A stretch of 64,000 nucleotides of DNA. Source: Nonomuraea sp. PA05. GTDB lineage: Bacteria > Actinomycetota > Actinomycetes > Streptosporangiales > Streptosporangiaceae. The notes under the pieces are model-generated. The model was given only the letters and a program-made list of their open reading frames with translations, was not told where the DNA came from and ran no database searches. The stretch is from NCBI RefSeq assembly GCF_008086045.1, contig NZ_VSEY01000014.1, positions 62,001 to 126,000 of the forward strand. Reading direction: 5' to 3'. The first letter of the stretch is position 1, and every line of letters begins with the position of its first letter. This document shows, piece by piece, positions 40,375 to 49,510 of this stretch. A program made the position numbers and the translations under genes.

Positions 40375-40794
40375 TCAGTCCTTGACCGTCAACTTGCTGA
40401 TCACCACGAATCCGCCGAGCGCCCCCGCGGTGCCCGCGGCCGTCGTCGTGGTGAGGTTGACCACCAGGTCATAGATGCCGGGGTCGAGCTGTCCGCGCAT
40501 GGGGATCGAGGCCGTGTATCGGCCGGAACCAGGGGTGAAGGTCAGCTCCACGGGTGGTGACGGATGCCTGGTCTCGCCACCGCCCATCAGGTCCGCGATG
40601 ATCTCCACCTGCCAGCGGCCCGCCAGCCAGTCGATGAGCTCGCCGGTGACCTCCCAGCTCACGTCCACCGTCCAGCCCTCGTCCCGATGGACCACATAGG
40701 TGGGCTGGGCACCGGGATCGACAACCTGGCCGTGAAGAATGCCGGCCAACTGCTCGGCCGGCACCTTCATGACCTGGAACTCTCCTGATGCCAT
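40375..40794 (-). CDS. Small hypothetical protein, probably beta-rich
   Basis: From ATG 40794 (GAGGAG seven bases upstream) the 139-residue product begins MASGEFQVMKVPAEQLAG. It has alternating hydrophobic strands (VDVSWEVTGEL, WQVEIIADLMGG, GIYDLVVNLTTT) and no signal peptide or membrane segment. The middle and end look like an immunoglobulin-type sandwich. Its function is unknown. Confidence 0.7.
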   Translation of the reverse strand: MASGEFQVMKVPAEQLAGILHGQVVDPGAQPTYVVHRDEGWTVDVSWEVTGELIDWLAGRWQVEIIADLMGGGETRHPSPPVELTFTPGSGRYTASIPMRGQLDPGIYDLVVNLTTTTAAGTAGALGGFVVISKLTVKD

Positions 40795-40896
40795 GGTGAT
40801 CTCCTCTCCGCGGGCGGGTCCCCGTGCGAAGGAGCAGAGCGACGACACCGGTGGCGAAATACCCGTCCCTTCTATCGATGCATATCCCGTTTTCGT

Positions 40897-42930
40897 CTAG
40901 ACAAGTCGGTTGTTGATCCGGGTGAGATCGCCGGGCCCGGCGGCGCCGGTGCGCACCCCGTTCAGCCGCACGCCGGCCTCCACGGCGCAGTCGAGGTAGG
41001 CGTTGAGCCCTCTGATCACGACGTCGCCCACCTGCCCGTCGGCCAGCCGCAGCACCGCGCCGGCGCCCTGCGCGGCGACCACCTCGACCGTCCCGTACGG
41101 CGTCCGCAGCCCGATCGGCCCCTCGTTGCCCGACTGCACGAGCACGACGAGATAGTGCACATCCCGGGCCGGATGGCTGCGCAGGAACGCGTCGGCCTCG
41201 CCGTGCAGGACGAGGCTCTCGTCCGCGGCGGGCAGGGCGGCGGGCAGGGCGGCGGGCAGGGCGGCGGGCAGGGCGGCGGGCAGGGCGGCGGGCAGGGCAG
41301 CGGCCGGCGTGATCAGCGCGCAGGGCGCCATTCGCTCGTCGAGGGCGGGCACCGGGCCGTCCACCAGCACCAGCCCGCCCGCTCGCGCGTAGGCGGCCAG
41401 CAGCTCCTGCACGCGCCGGTGCATGAACGGCCCGCCCGGCACCGTGACCGACCGGTAGGCGGCCAACTCCGCCAGGCTCGCACTCTCCAGCTCGACCAGC
41501 CCGTAGTCCAGCCCGCGCGCCCGCATGCGCTCGTGGAAGTCCAGCAGCGCCCGCCCGCACCCGGGCCCGCCGGGCTCCCGGGACAGGGCGGCGATCCCCG
41601 CGTAGGGCAGGTACAGGCCGAACGCGTCGCGCCGCACCGGCTCGCACTCCAGGAACTCGGCGCCGTGCGCGGCGAAGAAGCCCGCCAGCGCCCGCACCAC
41701 CGGCGCCTTGCCCGTCGGGCCGCCGTCCGCGCCGATGGGCGGGCAGTCGGGGTACGGGCCGGCGCAGGCCGCGTCCAGCTCGGGCGCCCAGCCCGAGGTG
41801 GCCACCCCGGTGTAGACGTTGAAGCCGGTCGCGCCCGCCGCCAGCGCCAGCAGCGACTGGTGGAAGCTGGTCGCCCCGTCGATGAAGGCCGGGTCGTACA
41901 GCTCGGAGAAGCCCCAGTTCTCCTCCAGGTTCGGGCCTGGGGCGCGCTTGGCCGCGATGACGTAGCGGGCGTGCGCGTCGCGGTCGGCCGACACGACGCC
42001 CATCCAGTTGGTGAACCCGTAGGAGATCTCGCCCCACAGCTCCGGCCTGACCCTGGCCAGCCAGTCGTCCAGGGCGGGCACGGTCGGCGGGTTGAGGTTC
42101 ACCAGGACCGGCAGGCCGGAGCCGACGGCCTGCGTCCAGACGCGGTACACCTCGGCCAGGTACTCGGCGTGGAAGCGCCCCCAGTCGGCCTGGGCGAGCG
42201 GGCCTGAGGCGGCCGTCGCAGGCTCGATCTCCGCCCAGTCGCCGCAGGCGGTGCCGTGCGCGGCGTTGTACGCCCGCGGCGTCCCGTACCAGGCCCGCAG
42301 CCGGTCACGGTAGAACGCCACCCCGGACGCGCTGTAGTCGTAGGCCGTCAGCGGCAGCGCGCCGCTGGTGTAGACGCCCTCGTTCGCGATCTGCAGCGCG
42401 ATCACCGCCTCGGCGCCGTCCAGCACCTCCTTGCCCACCGCCGACAGCCACTCGCCGGCCCTGGCCAGGAACGCCGGACCCAGCGGCGCGGGCAGCGGCC
42501 TGCCGCCCGGCGCGGCGGCGTCCGCCCAGCACGAGGGCGCGCCGGACGCGTCGAGCAAGGCCTCGAAGGCGGGGTCGGCGTCGGGGCACACCCAGTCGGG
42601 CAGCCCGCCGTAGTTCACCTCCGCGTGGATGAACGGGCCGGGCTTGGCGATCACCCGCAGGCCCAGCTCGTGGCAGAGCGCCAGGAAGCCGGTGACGTTC
42701 CTGGACGGATGGGTCAGGCCGGTGAAGTCGGGCGCCGTGGCCGCCTCCGGCTGGTGGTGCCGCCAGGGCAGGTAGCAGGTGATCACCTCGATCCCGAGCT
42801 CGTCCCGCACGGCCCGCAGCCGGTCGGCCCACACGGCCGGATCGTCGCGGTAGTACGGATAGTCGGCGGTGACGAGCACCCGCGGCACGCCGTCGACGAC
42901 GGCGACCCCGTCGCGGACCTCGATGACCAC
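40897..42930 (-). CDS. GH35-like beta-galactosidase family protein
   Basis: The 677-residue enzyme starts at GTG 42930 with AGGAG eight bases upstream. Family blocks are visible: ITCYLPWRHHQPE, VIAKPGPFIHAEVNYGGLPDW, VIALQIANEG with the likely acid/base Glu, and EENWGFSE with the likely nucleophile. No signal peptide is present, so it should cleave imported beta-galactosides. Six 12-base repeats encode a PAAL-type linker near residues 545-568. It is the last gene after the ABC sugar transporter genes on the same strand. Confidence 0.82.
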   Translation of the reverse strand: MVIEVRDGVAVVDGVPRVLVTADYPYYRDDPAVWADRLRAVRDELGIEVITCYLPWRHHQPEAATAPDFTGLTHPSRNVTGFLALCHELGLRVIAKPGPFIHAEVNYGGLPDWVCPDADPAFEALLDASGAPSCWADAAAPGGRPLPAPLGPAFLARAGEWLSAVGKEVLDGAEAVIALQIANEGVYTSGALPLTAYDYSASGVAFYRDRLRAWYGTPRAYNAAHGTACGDWAEIEPATAASGPLAQADWGRFHAEYLAEVYRVWTQAVGSGLPVLVNLNPPTVPALDDWLARVRPELWGEISYGFTNWMGVVSADRDAHARYVIAAKRAPGPNLEENWGFSELYDPAFIDGATSFHQSLLALAAGATGFNVYTGVATSGWAPELDAACAGPYPDCPPIGADGGPTGKAPVVRALAGFFAAHGAEFLECEPVRRDAFGLYLPYAGIAALSREPGGPGCGRALLDFHERMRARGLDYGLVELESASLAELAAYRSVTVPGGPFMHRRVQELLAAYARAGGLVLVDGPVPALDERMAPCALITPAAALPAALPAALPAALPAALPAALPAADESLVLHGEADAFLRSHPARDVHYLVVLVQSGNEGPIGLRTPYGTVEVVAAQGAGAVLRLADGQVGDVVIRGLNAYLDCAVEAGVRLNGVRTGAAGPGDLTRINNRLV
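41227..41298. repeat. 12-base tandem repeat, six copies, inside the GH35-like gene
   Basis: GGCGGGCAGGGC is repeated six times without change. On the coding strand it gives (ALPA)6 between the catalytic part and a C-terminal domain, so copy number changes would keep the frame. Confidence 0.95.
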
Positions 42931-42941
42931 AGTCGTTTCTC

Positions 42942-43775
42942 CTAACCCTTGAGACCGGTGAAGGCGATGCCCTGGAGGATGCGGCGCTGGAAGACCAGCA
43001 GGACCGCGATCACGGGCAGGACGGCGAGCGTCGCGCCCGCCATGATGTAGTACGCGCGCCCGCCGTCCGGGCTGGCGACGAGCTGCTGCAACGCCAGCGG
43101 CAGCGTGTACAGCTCGGGGTCGTTGGTGACCAGCAGCGGCCACACCAGGTCGTTCCAGTGGAACAGGAAGCTGGTGATGGTCACGACCGCCAGCACCGGC
43201 TTCGACAGCGGCAGCACGATCCGCCAGAAGATCTGCATCCGGCCGGCGCCGTCGATCAGCGCGGCCTCCTCCAGCTCGCCGGGCAGCGACAGGAAGAACT
43301 GCCGCAGCAGGAAGATGTCGAGCACCGAGGCGATGTTCGGCACGATCAGCCCCCACCCGGAGTCGAACATGCCCAGCGACTGGGTGACGTGGATGCGCGG
43401 CACCAGCAGCGTGATCGCGGGCACCATCATGCCGCCCAGCATGATGACGAACAGCTTGTCGCGGCCGGGGAACGGGATGCGCGCGAACGCGTACGCGGCC
43501 AGCGCGTCGATGAGCAGCTTGGCCGGCACCAGGATCGCGCACACCCAGACGCTGTTGACGAACGCGCTCCCGAGCCCGCCGACGTCCAGCACGTAGGCGT
43601 AGTTGCCGAGGGTGGCCGCCCACTCGCCGGTCTTCTTGTCCAGCGGCAGCAGGCTGGGCGTCTTGGTGTAGATGTCGGGGCCGTGCTTGAGCGAGGTGGC
43701 CAGCATCCACAGGAACGGCACCACCGACACGGCCGCCAGCAGCACCAGCGCGACGTAGACGGACGCCTTTCTCAC
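42942..43775 (-). CDS. ABC sugar transporter permease (MalG-like)
   Basis: The 277-residue protein has six membrane segments and the EAA loop LEEAALIDGAGRMQIFWRIVLP that contacts the ATPase. It matches the MalG/CUT1 permease family. Its GTG overlaps the upstream permease stop as GTGA. It works with the neighbouring permease and binding protein; no ATPase gene is in the locus, so a shared MsiK-type ATPase probably powers it. Confidence 0.92.
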   Translation of the reverse strand: MRKASVYVALVLLAAVSVVPFLWMLATSLKHGPDIYTKTPSLLPLDKKTGEWAATLGNYAYVLDVGGLGSAFVNSVWVCAILVPAKLLIDALAAYAFARIPFPGRDKLFVIMLGGMMVPAITLLVPRIHVTQSLGMFDSGWGLIVPNIASVLDIFLLRQFFLSLPGELEEAALIDGAGRMQIFWRIVLPLSKPVLAVVTITSFLFHWNDLVWPLLVTNDPELYTLPLALQQLVASPDGGRAYYIMAGATLAVLPVIAVLLVFQRRILQGIAFTGLKG

Positions 43776-44731
43776 GTGGCCTCCTGCTTGACGAAGCGGA
43801 ACTGCAGCGCGGTGACGATCATGATGAAGACCAGCAGGACGAACGACATCGCGCAGGCCGCGCCCATCGCGTCGTAGCGGAAGGCGAACAGGTACAGGTG
43901 CAGCACGTACGTCAGCCCCGACTGCTCGGGGCCGCCGGTGACGCTGCGCCCGTTGCCGGAGAAGATCACGTACACCAGGCCGAACACCTGCAGCGCCGCG
44001 ATGACGCCCGTCACGAGCAGGTAGAACGTGGTCGGCCGCAGCATCGGGAAGGTCACCCGCCAGAACCGCTGCCACGGCCCGGCCCCGTCGATGATCGCCG
44101 CCTCCTGGATCGAGACGGGGATGCCCTTCAGCCCCGCCAGATAGATGATCATCGAGATGCCGCACTGCCAGGCCGCGATGAACGCCAGCGCCGGGATGAC
44201 CAGCTCGGGGGTGTTGAGCCAGTTCTGCCCCGGGATGCCGACGAGTTCGAGCAGTGTGTTGATCAGGCCGTACTGCGGGTCGTAGAGCCAGCGCCAGATC
44301 GCGCCCACCGCCGCCTCCGCCGTGACGACCGGCAGGAACAGCAGCAGCCTGAACAGGTTCGCGCCGCGCCTGACCGCGTTCAGCAGCAGCGCCTGCGCCA
44401 GCGCGGCGACCAGCGTCAGCGGCACGGCGAGGAGCGTGTACTGCAGGGTGACGCTCACCGACTTCCAGAAGTGCGGGTACTTGACGTCGTCGAACAGCAG
44501 GTCGGTGTAGTTGGCCAGGCCCACCCAGGCCGCGTCGGTGCGCAGGTTCCAGTCGGTGAAGCTGTAGTAGAGCGCGGACAGGGCCGGGTACAGCAGGAAG
44601 ACCACGAAGTAGGCCAGCGCGGGGGTGACCAGCAGCCAGCCGATCAGGTGGTCGCGGCGCCGGGCGCCCGGGCGGCGTCTGGCGCGCCTCCCGGGTCCCG
44701 TCGTCACCCGTTCGAGTACGGGAGCGGCCAC
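43772..44731 (-). CDS. ABC sugar transporter permease (MalF-like)
   Basis: The 319-residue protein has an N-terminal basic stretch (RRARRRPGARRRD), six membrane segments and the EAA loop IQEAAIIDGAGPWQRFWRVT. It is the MalF-type partner in a CUT1 importer. It starts one base before the end of the binding-protein stop region and overlaps the second permease by four bases. Confidence 0.92.
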   Translation of the reverse strand: MAAPVLERVTTGPGRRARRRPGARRRDHLIGWLLVTPALAYFVVFLLYPALSALYYSFTDWNLRTDAAWVGLANYTDLLFDDVKYPHFWKSVSVTLQYTLLAVPLTLVAALAQALLLNAVRRGANLFRLLLFLPVVTAEAAVGAIWRWLYDPQYGLINTLLELVGIPGQNWLNTPELVIPALAFIAAWQCGISMIIYLAGLKGIPVSIQEAAIIDGAGPWQRFWRVTFPMLRPTTFYLLVTGVIAALQVFGLVYVIFSGNGRSVTGGPEQSGLTYVLHLYLFAFRYDAMGAACAMSFVLLVFIMIVTALQFRFVKQEAT

Positions 44732-44732
44732 G

Positions 44733-45947
44733 TCAGCCGTTCCAGCCGAGCAGGGACCTGGTCTTGGCCGCCGCGTCGGTCAGCGACTGCTGCGCCGTGG
44801 CCTTGCCGGTCAGTGCCGACTCGATGGCCGGGGCGATGATCTCGTCGTTGACCTGGATCCACTGCGGCACCGCGGGGCGCGCGTGCGCGACCTTGAGCTG
44901 CTCCAGGAAGGCCGCCTGCTCGGGCCCGCCCGCGGGCACCTGCGCCTTGAGGTGCACGGGGAAGCCGCCGAACGCGTCGGCCACCGCGCCGTTGTTCGCC
45001 GCGTTCGACAGGAACGCCAGCCACTTCCACGCCAGGTCGGCGTTCTTGCTGGTGGAGAAGACCACGGAGTCCTCGCCGCCGATGTTGCCCGCCGGCTCCG
45101 TCTTGTACGGCAGCGGCGCCACCCCGAAGTCCAGGTCGGGGAACTGCTCCTTGATCGTCGGCACGTCCCAGGGGCCGGAGACCGTCATGGCCGCCAGGCC
45201 GTTCTCGAACGGCTTGTCCGAGTCGGTGATCTTACGGGGCGACGACTCCTGGAGGTCCACCCAGAGTTGCAGCGCCTCCACCGCCGGCGGCTGGTCGAAC
45301 AGCACCTTCTTGCCGGCGTCGTCCACCATCTCGCCGCCCGCGCCGTGCACGAAGCCGGGGAACATCCAGGCGCCGTACCCGTCGCCCTTGGGCACGTTCA
45401 TGCCGGCCACGTTTGCGTCGGCGGCGTGCACCTGGGCGGCGATCCGCTTCAGCTCGTCCCAGGTCTTCGGCGGGGCCGGCACCAGCTTCCTGTTGTAGAA
45501 GAGGGCGACCGTGGTCTGGTCCTGGGGCAGGCCGTAGAGCTTGCCGCCGGCGCGGTTGGTGTCGAGCGCGCCCTTGTAGTACTCGGCCTCGTCGATCAGC
45601 CCCGCGGGCACCTCCTTGATCGTTCCGTCGAGGGCGTACTTGGACACCAGGGGCTGGTCGAGAATGCCCGCGTCGGGCGCGCTCTTGCTGGCCACGGCGC
45701 TGCCCAGCTTGGTGTTGTAGTCGTCCTTGGGGATCTTGACGAGCTTGACCGTGACACCGGGGTTGGCCTTCTCGAAGTCCGCGCGGACCTTCTCCATGAC
45801 CTGGCCCGCCTGCGGGGTGCGGTCCTGGTACATCCAGAACGTCAGCTCCTTGCCGCCCGCGCTCTGTTCGCCGCCGCCACCGCCGCATGCGGCCAGCCCG
45901 CTCACGAGGGCCGCCACGACGGCGCCACGCACAAGTCCTCGGCTCAT
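44733..45947 (-). CDS. ABC sugar-binding lipoprotein
   Basis: From ATG 45947 (GAGGAG seven bases upstream) the 404-residue protein has a lipobox SGLAAC (Cys21) and a family 1 extracellular solute-binding fold: LTFWMYQDRTPQ, VRADFEKANPGVTVKLVKIP, YGLPQDQTTVALFYNRKL. ATG 45953 is in frame but overlaps the ribosome binding site. It should capture an oligosaccharide outside the membrane for the two permeases. A ROK repressor gene is divergent. Confidence 0.92.
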   Translation of the reverse strand: MSRGLVRGAVVAALVSGLAACGGGGGEQSAGGKELTFWMYQDRTPQAGQVMEKVRADFEKANPGVTVKLVKIPKDDYNTKLGSAVASKSAPDAGILDQPLVSKYALDGTIKEVPAGLIDEAEYYKGALDTNRAGGKLYGLPQDQTTVALFYNRKLVPAPPKTWDELKRIAAQVHAADANVAGMNVPKGDGYGAWMFPGFVHGAGGEMVDDAGKKVLFDQPPAVEALQLWVDLQESSPRKITDSDKPFENGLAAMTVSGPWDVPTIKEQFPDLDFGVAPLPYKTEPAGNIGGEDSVVFSTSKNADLAWKWLAFLSNAANNGAVADAFGGFPVHLKAQVPAGGPEQAAFLEQLKVAHARPAVPQWIQVNDEIIAPAIESALTGKATAQQSLTDAAAKTRSLLGWNG

Positions 45948-45981
45948 TGCCATCTCCTCATCGGGGGGATGGCCCAGACCA

Positions 45982-46004
45982 TAATCTAAGCTTCGAAGAA
46001 AGTC
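45982..46004. promoter_or_regulatory. Candidate ROK operator upstream of the sugar ABC operon
   Basis: The 23-base segment contains the palindrome CTTCGAAG and shares 15 of 23 positions with 47283-47305, keeping TAA, AAGC, GA and AAGTC. It lies in the divergent gap between the binding-protein operon and the ROK gene. Confidence 0.45.
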
Positions 46005-46093
46005 AGGAAACGCTTTGGTAACACCGCCTGGGTGCGTTCTTCGGGCCGTGAACTAACATGGCGGCGAACTTCTGAGAGGGACGGGGAACGAGC

Positions 46094-47278
46094 ATGGGCA
46101 CGCCAGGGCGCAAGACCGTACGGGACCTTCGCCGGGGCAACCGGGCGATGCTGCTGCGCGCGCTCTACTTCGGCGGCCCCGCCAGCCGCAACGAGCTGTC
46201 CGCCGAAACCGGGCTGAGCGCCGCCACGGTCAGCACGATGACCGGCGACCTGCTGGCCGACAACGTCATCGTCGAGGCCGGCCAAGTCGACTCCGACGGC
46301 GGCAGGCCCCGTGTGCTGCTCAAGGTCAACCCCGCCTACGGGTACGCCGTCGGCGTGGACGTCGGCGAGACCCAGGTCAAGGTAGAGCTGTTCGACCTGG
46401 AGATGAACGTGCGGGCCAGGGCCCACTACGCGGTCCGCTCGGCCAAGCACGACCCCGAGCTGGTCGCCCGCCACATCCTGACCGGCGTGGACGCGGTCAT
46501 CGCCGAGGGCGAGGTGCCGCAGGGCCAGGTGCTCGGTGTGGGCGTCGGCGTGCCCGGCATCGTCGAGCCGGGGCCCGACGGGCTGGTGCGGGCCAAGACG
46601 TTCGGCTGGGCGGCCGTGCCGCTCGGCGCGCTGCTGCGGGCCGGCACCGCGCTGCCGCTGGTCCTGGACAACGGGGCCAAGACCATGGGGCAGGCCGAGC
46701 TGTGGTTCGGGTCGGGCAAGGGCACCCGCGAGGCGGTCATCCTGCTCGTGGGGTCGGGCGTCGGCGGCACGATCGTGACCGGCGGGCACATCTACCGGGG
46801 CGCGGGCATGGCGGCGGGCGAGGTCGGGCACCTGAAGGTGGTCGCCGGGGGGCGGCAGTGCCGGTGCGGGGCACGCGGCTGCCTGGAGGCGTACCTGGGG
46901 GCCGAGGCCATGCTGGAGCGCGCCGGCGTCGAGGCGGACTCCGCCGACGAGGAGGCGGCGCTGGCCGGGCTGCTGGAGGCGGGCTCGCCGGTGATCGGGG
47001 AGAGCGTCGAGCTGCTCGGGGCCGGACTGTCGTCGCTGGTGCACCTGTTCAACCCCGAGCGCATCGTGATCGGGGGATGGGCCGGGCTGATGCTGGGCGG
47101 GCGGCTGCTGGCGGAGATCCGCGCGGCCACGGCGGCGAACACGCAGGCGCAGCCGTTCCAGCCGGAGTCGGTGGTGCTCGGGCGGCTGGGCCCCGACGCG
47201 GTGGCGCTGGGGGCGGCCACCCTGGTCATCGAGCCGTTCTTCGGGGATGCCGCGTACCCGTCGTCCGCTATTGCGTAG
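46094..47278 (+). CDS. ROK-family transcriptional repressor
   Basis: The 394-residue protein has an N-terminal winged helix (SRNELSAETGLSAATVSTM) followed by a ROK sugar-kinase-like domain: VGVDVGETQVKVELF as phosphate-binding start, VGVPGIVEPG, the zinc motif CRCGARGCLEAYLG and NPERIVIGG. Proteins of this kind repress sugar-uptake operons until the sugar binds. It should control the divergent ABC operon and possibly the secreted protein downstream. Confidence 0.9.
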   Translation: MGTPGRKTVRDLRRGNRAMLLRALYFGGPASRNELSAETGLSAATVSTMTGDLLADNVIVEAGQVDSDGGRPRVLLKVNPAYGYAVGVDVGETQVKVELFDLEMNVRARAHYAVRSAKHDPELVARHILTGVDAVIAEGEVPQGQVLGVGVGVPGIVEPGPDGLVRAKTFGWAAVPLGALLRAGTALPLVLDNGAKTMGQAELWFGSGKGTREAVILLVGSGVGGTIVTGGHIYRGAGMAAGEVGHLKVVAGGRQCRCGARGCLEAYLGAEAMLERAGVEADSADEEAALAGLLEAGSPVIGESVELLGAGLSSLVHLFNPERIVIGGWAGLMLGGRLLAEIRAATAANTQAQPFQPESVVLGRLGPDAVALGAATLVIEPFFGDAAYPSSAIA

Positions 47279-47282
47279 AAGT

Positions 47283-47305
47283 TAAATCAAGCATTGACAT
47301 AAGTC
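47283..47305. promoter_or_regulatory. Candidate ROK operator upstream of the discoidin/beta-helix gene
   Basis: This segment resembles 45982-46004 and contains TTGACA at 47295-47300, a likely -35 box. A separate palindrome AGAGCGCTCT at 47332-47341, like half of a LacI-type operator, follows before the gene start. Confidence 0.45.
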
Positions 47306-47374
47306 CGCGCCGCAGGCACGCTCTGCTCGATAGAGCGCTCTCTTCACCGCCCCCCGTTCGTGAGGAGTCCAGCA

Positions 47375-49510
47375 GTGCACCCCCGCAGAAGCCCCGCTCT
47401 CCTCGTGGCCGCGCTGGCCGCGTTACTCCTGTCCTTCCTGGTCACGCCCCCGGCCCAGGCGCTGGCATGCGGCACCGCGAACGCCGCGCTCAACCGCCCC
47501 GCCACCGCCTCCTCCACCGAGAACGCCGGCACCCCCGCCTCCGCCGCCGTGGACGGCAACGCCGGCACCCGCTGGTCCAGCGCGTTCAGCGACCCGCAGT
47601 GGCTCCAGGTGGACCTGGGCACGTCCCAGGAGATCTGCCAGGTCGTGCTCCAGTGGGAGACCGCCTACGCCACCGCCTTCCGCGTCCAGGTCTCCGGCAA
47701 CGCCTCCACCTGGACCGACCTGTACTCCACCACCACCGGCACCGGAGGCACCCAGACCCTCGCCGTCGCCGGCACCGGCCGCTACCTGCGCGTGCACGGC
47801 ACCGCCAGGGCCACCGGCTGGGGCTACTCGCTGTGGGAGCTGGCCGTCCGCACCACCACCACGACCCCGCCGGGCGGCGGCGACCTCGGCCCCAACGTGC
47901 ACGTCTTCGACCCGTCGATGTCGTCGGCGAGCATCCAGTCGACGCTGAACTCCGTCTTCACCCAGATGGAGTCCAACCAGTTCGGCACCCAGCGGCACGC
48001 CCTGCTGTTCAAGCCCGGCAGCTACAACGTCACCGCCGACATCGGCTTCTACACCTCCATCATGGGCCTCGGCCGCAACCCCGACGACGTCACCATCAAC
48101 GGCCAGGTCAGGGTGGACGCCGGCTGGTTCGGCGGCAACGCCACGCAGAACTTCTGGCGCTCCGCCGAGAACCTGTCCATCACCCCGACCGGCGGCACCA
48201 ACCAGTGGGCCGTCTCCCAGGCCGCGCCGTTCCGCCGCATGCACGTCAGGGGCAACCTCAACCTCGCCCCCTCCGGCTACGGCTGGGCCAGCGGCGGCTA
48301 CATCGCCGACAGCAGGATCGACGGCACCGCGCAGCCGTACTCGCAGCAGCAGTGGTTCACCCGCGACAGCAGCATCGGCGGCTGGCTCAACGGCGTGTGG
48401 AACATGGTGTTCTCCGGCGTCGAGGGCGCGCCCGCCCAGTCGTTCCCCGAGCCGCCGTACACGACGCTCGCCAACAGCCCCGTGACCAGGGAAAAGCCCT
48501 ACCTGTACGTGGACTCCGCCGGGGCCTACCAGGTCTTCGTGCCCTCCCTGCGGCAGAACACCCGCGGCGCGAGCTGGCCCGGCAGCGGCACCTCGATCCC
48601 GCTCACCCAGTTCTACGTGGCCAAGCCGTCCGACACCGCCGCCACCATCAACGCCGCCCTCGCCTCGGGCCTGAACCTGCTCTTCACCCCCGGCATCTAC
48701 CACGTCGGCCAGACCATCAACGTCACCAGGGCGAACACCGTCGTCCTCGGCCTCGGCTACGCCACGATCATCCCCGACAACGGCGTCGTGCCGATGAAGG
48801 TCGCCGACGTGGACGGCGTCAGAGTGGCCGGGCTGCTGTTCGACGCGGGCAGCGTCAACTCGCCCATCCTCATGGAGGTCGGCCCGCCCGGCTCGTCCGC
48901 CTCCCACGCCGCCAACCCCATCTCCATCCAGGACGTGTTCTTCCGCATCGGCGGCGCCCACGCCGGCAAGGCCACCACCAGCCTCGTCGTCAACAGCGAC
49001 CACACCCTCATCGACCACATCTGGGCCTGGCGCGGCGACCACGGCGCCGGCATCGGCTGGACGGTCAACACCGCCGACACCGGCCTGATCGTCAACGGCG
49101 ACGACGTCACCGCGTACGGGCTGTTCGTCGAGCACTACCAGAAGTACCAGGTCATCTGGAACGGGCAGCGCGGGCGGACCATCTTCTTCCAGAACGAGAT
49201 GCCGTACGACCCGCCGAACCAGGCCGCCTGGATGAACGGCTCCACCCGCGGCTACGCCGCCTACAAGGTCGCCGACTCCGTCACCTCGCACGAAGCCTGG
49301 GGGCTCGGCGCCTACTGCTACTTCAACGTCGATCCGAGCATCGTCGCCGAACGCGGCTTCGAGACGCCCGTCAACCCGAACGTGCGCTTCCACTCCCTGC
49401 TCACCGTCTCGCTCGGCGGCAACGGCACGATCAACCACGTCGTCAACAACACCGGCGCCCCGGCCCAGGGCACCGCCACCGTCCCCGTCAAGATCGTCAA
49501 CTTCCCCTGA
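47375..49510 (+). CDS. Secreted protein with discoidin (F5/8 type C) and beta-helix domains
   Basis: From GTG 47375 (GAGGAG eight bases upstream) the 711-residue protein has a signal peptide ending near PPAQALA. Residues about 30-165 form a discoidin-like carbohydrate-binding domain (NRPATASSTENAGTPASAAVDGN, WLQVDLG, YLRVHGTARATGWGYSLWEL). A PPGGG linker follows, then a large right-handed beta-helix region (ATIIPDNGVVPMKVADVDGV, IQDVFFRIGG, LIDHIWAWRGD). Relatives are usually annotated only by the F5/8 domain. A polysaccharide-degrading or -binding role fits the adjacent sugar importer. Confidence 0.82.
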   Translation: MHPRRSPALLVAALAALLLSFLVTPPAQALACGTANAALNRPATASSTENAGTPASAAVDGNAGTRWSSAFSDPQWLQVDLGTSQEICQVVLQWETAYATAFRVQVSGNASTWTDLYSTTTGTGGTQTLAVAGTGRYLRVHGTARATGWGYSLWELAVRTTTTTPPGGGDLGPNVHVFDPSMSSASIQSTLNSVFTQMESNQFGTQRHALLFKPGSYNVTADIGFYTSIMGLGRNPDDVTINGQVRVDAGWFGGNATQNFWRSAENLSITPTGGTNQWAVSQAAPFRRMHVRGNLNLAPSGYGWASGGYIADSRIDGTAQPYSQQQWFTRDSSIGGWLNGVWNMVFSGVEGAPAQSFPEPPYTTLANSPVTREKPYLYVDSAGAYQVFVPSLRQNTRGASWPGSGTSIPLTQFYVAKPSDTAATINAALASGLNLLFTPGIYHVGQTINVTRANTVVLGLGYATIIPDNGVVPMKVADVDGVRVAGLLFDAGSVNSPILMEVGPPGSSASHAANPISIQDVFFRIGGAHAGKATTSLVVNSDHTLIDHIWAWRGDHGAGIGWTVNTADTGLIVNGDDVTAYGLFVEHYQKYQVIWNGQRGRTIFFQNEMPYDPPNQAAWMNGSTRGYAAYKVADSVTSHEAWGLGAYCYFNVDPSIVAERGFETPVNPNVRFHSLLTVSLGGNGTINHVVNNTGAPAQGTATVPVKIVNFP

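Noticed and set aside
47423..49438. Minus-strand frame across the discoidin/beta-helix gene
   Set aside because: It has no ribosome binding site or motif, while the plus strand has a signal peptide and two recognised domains.
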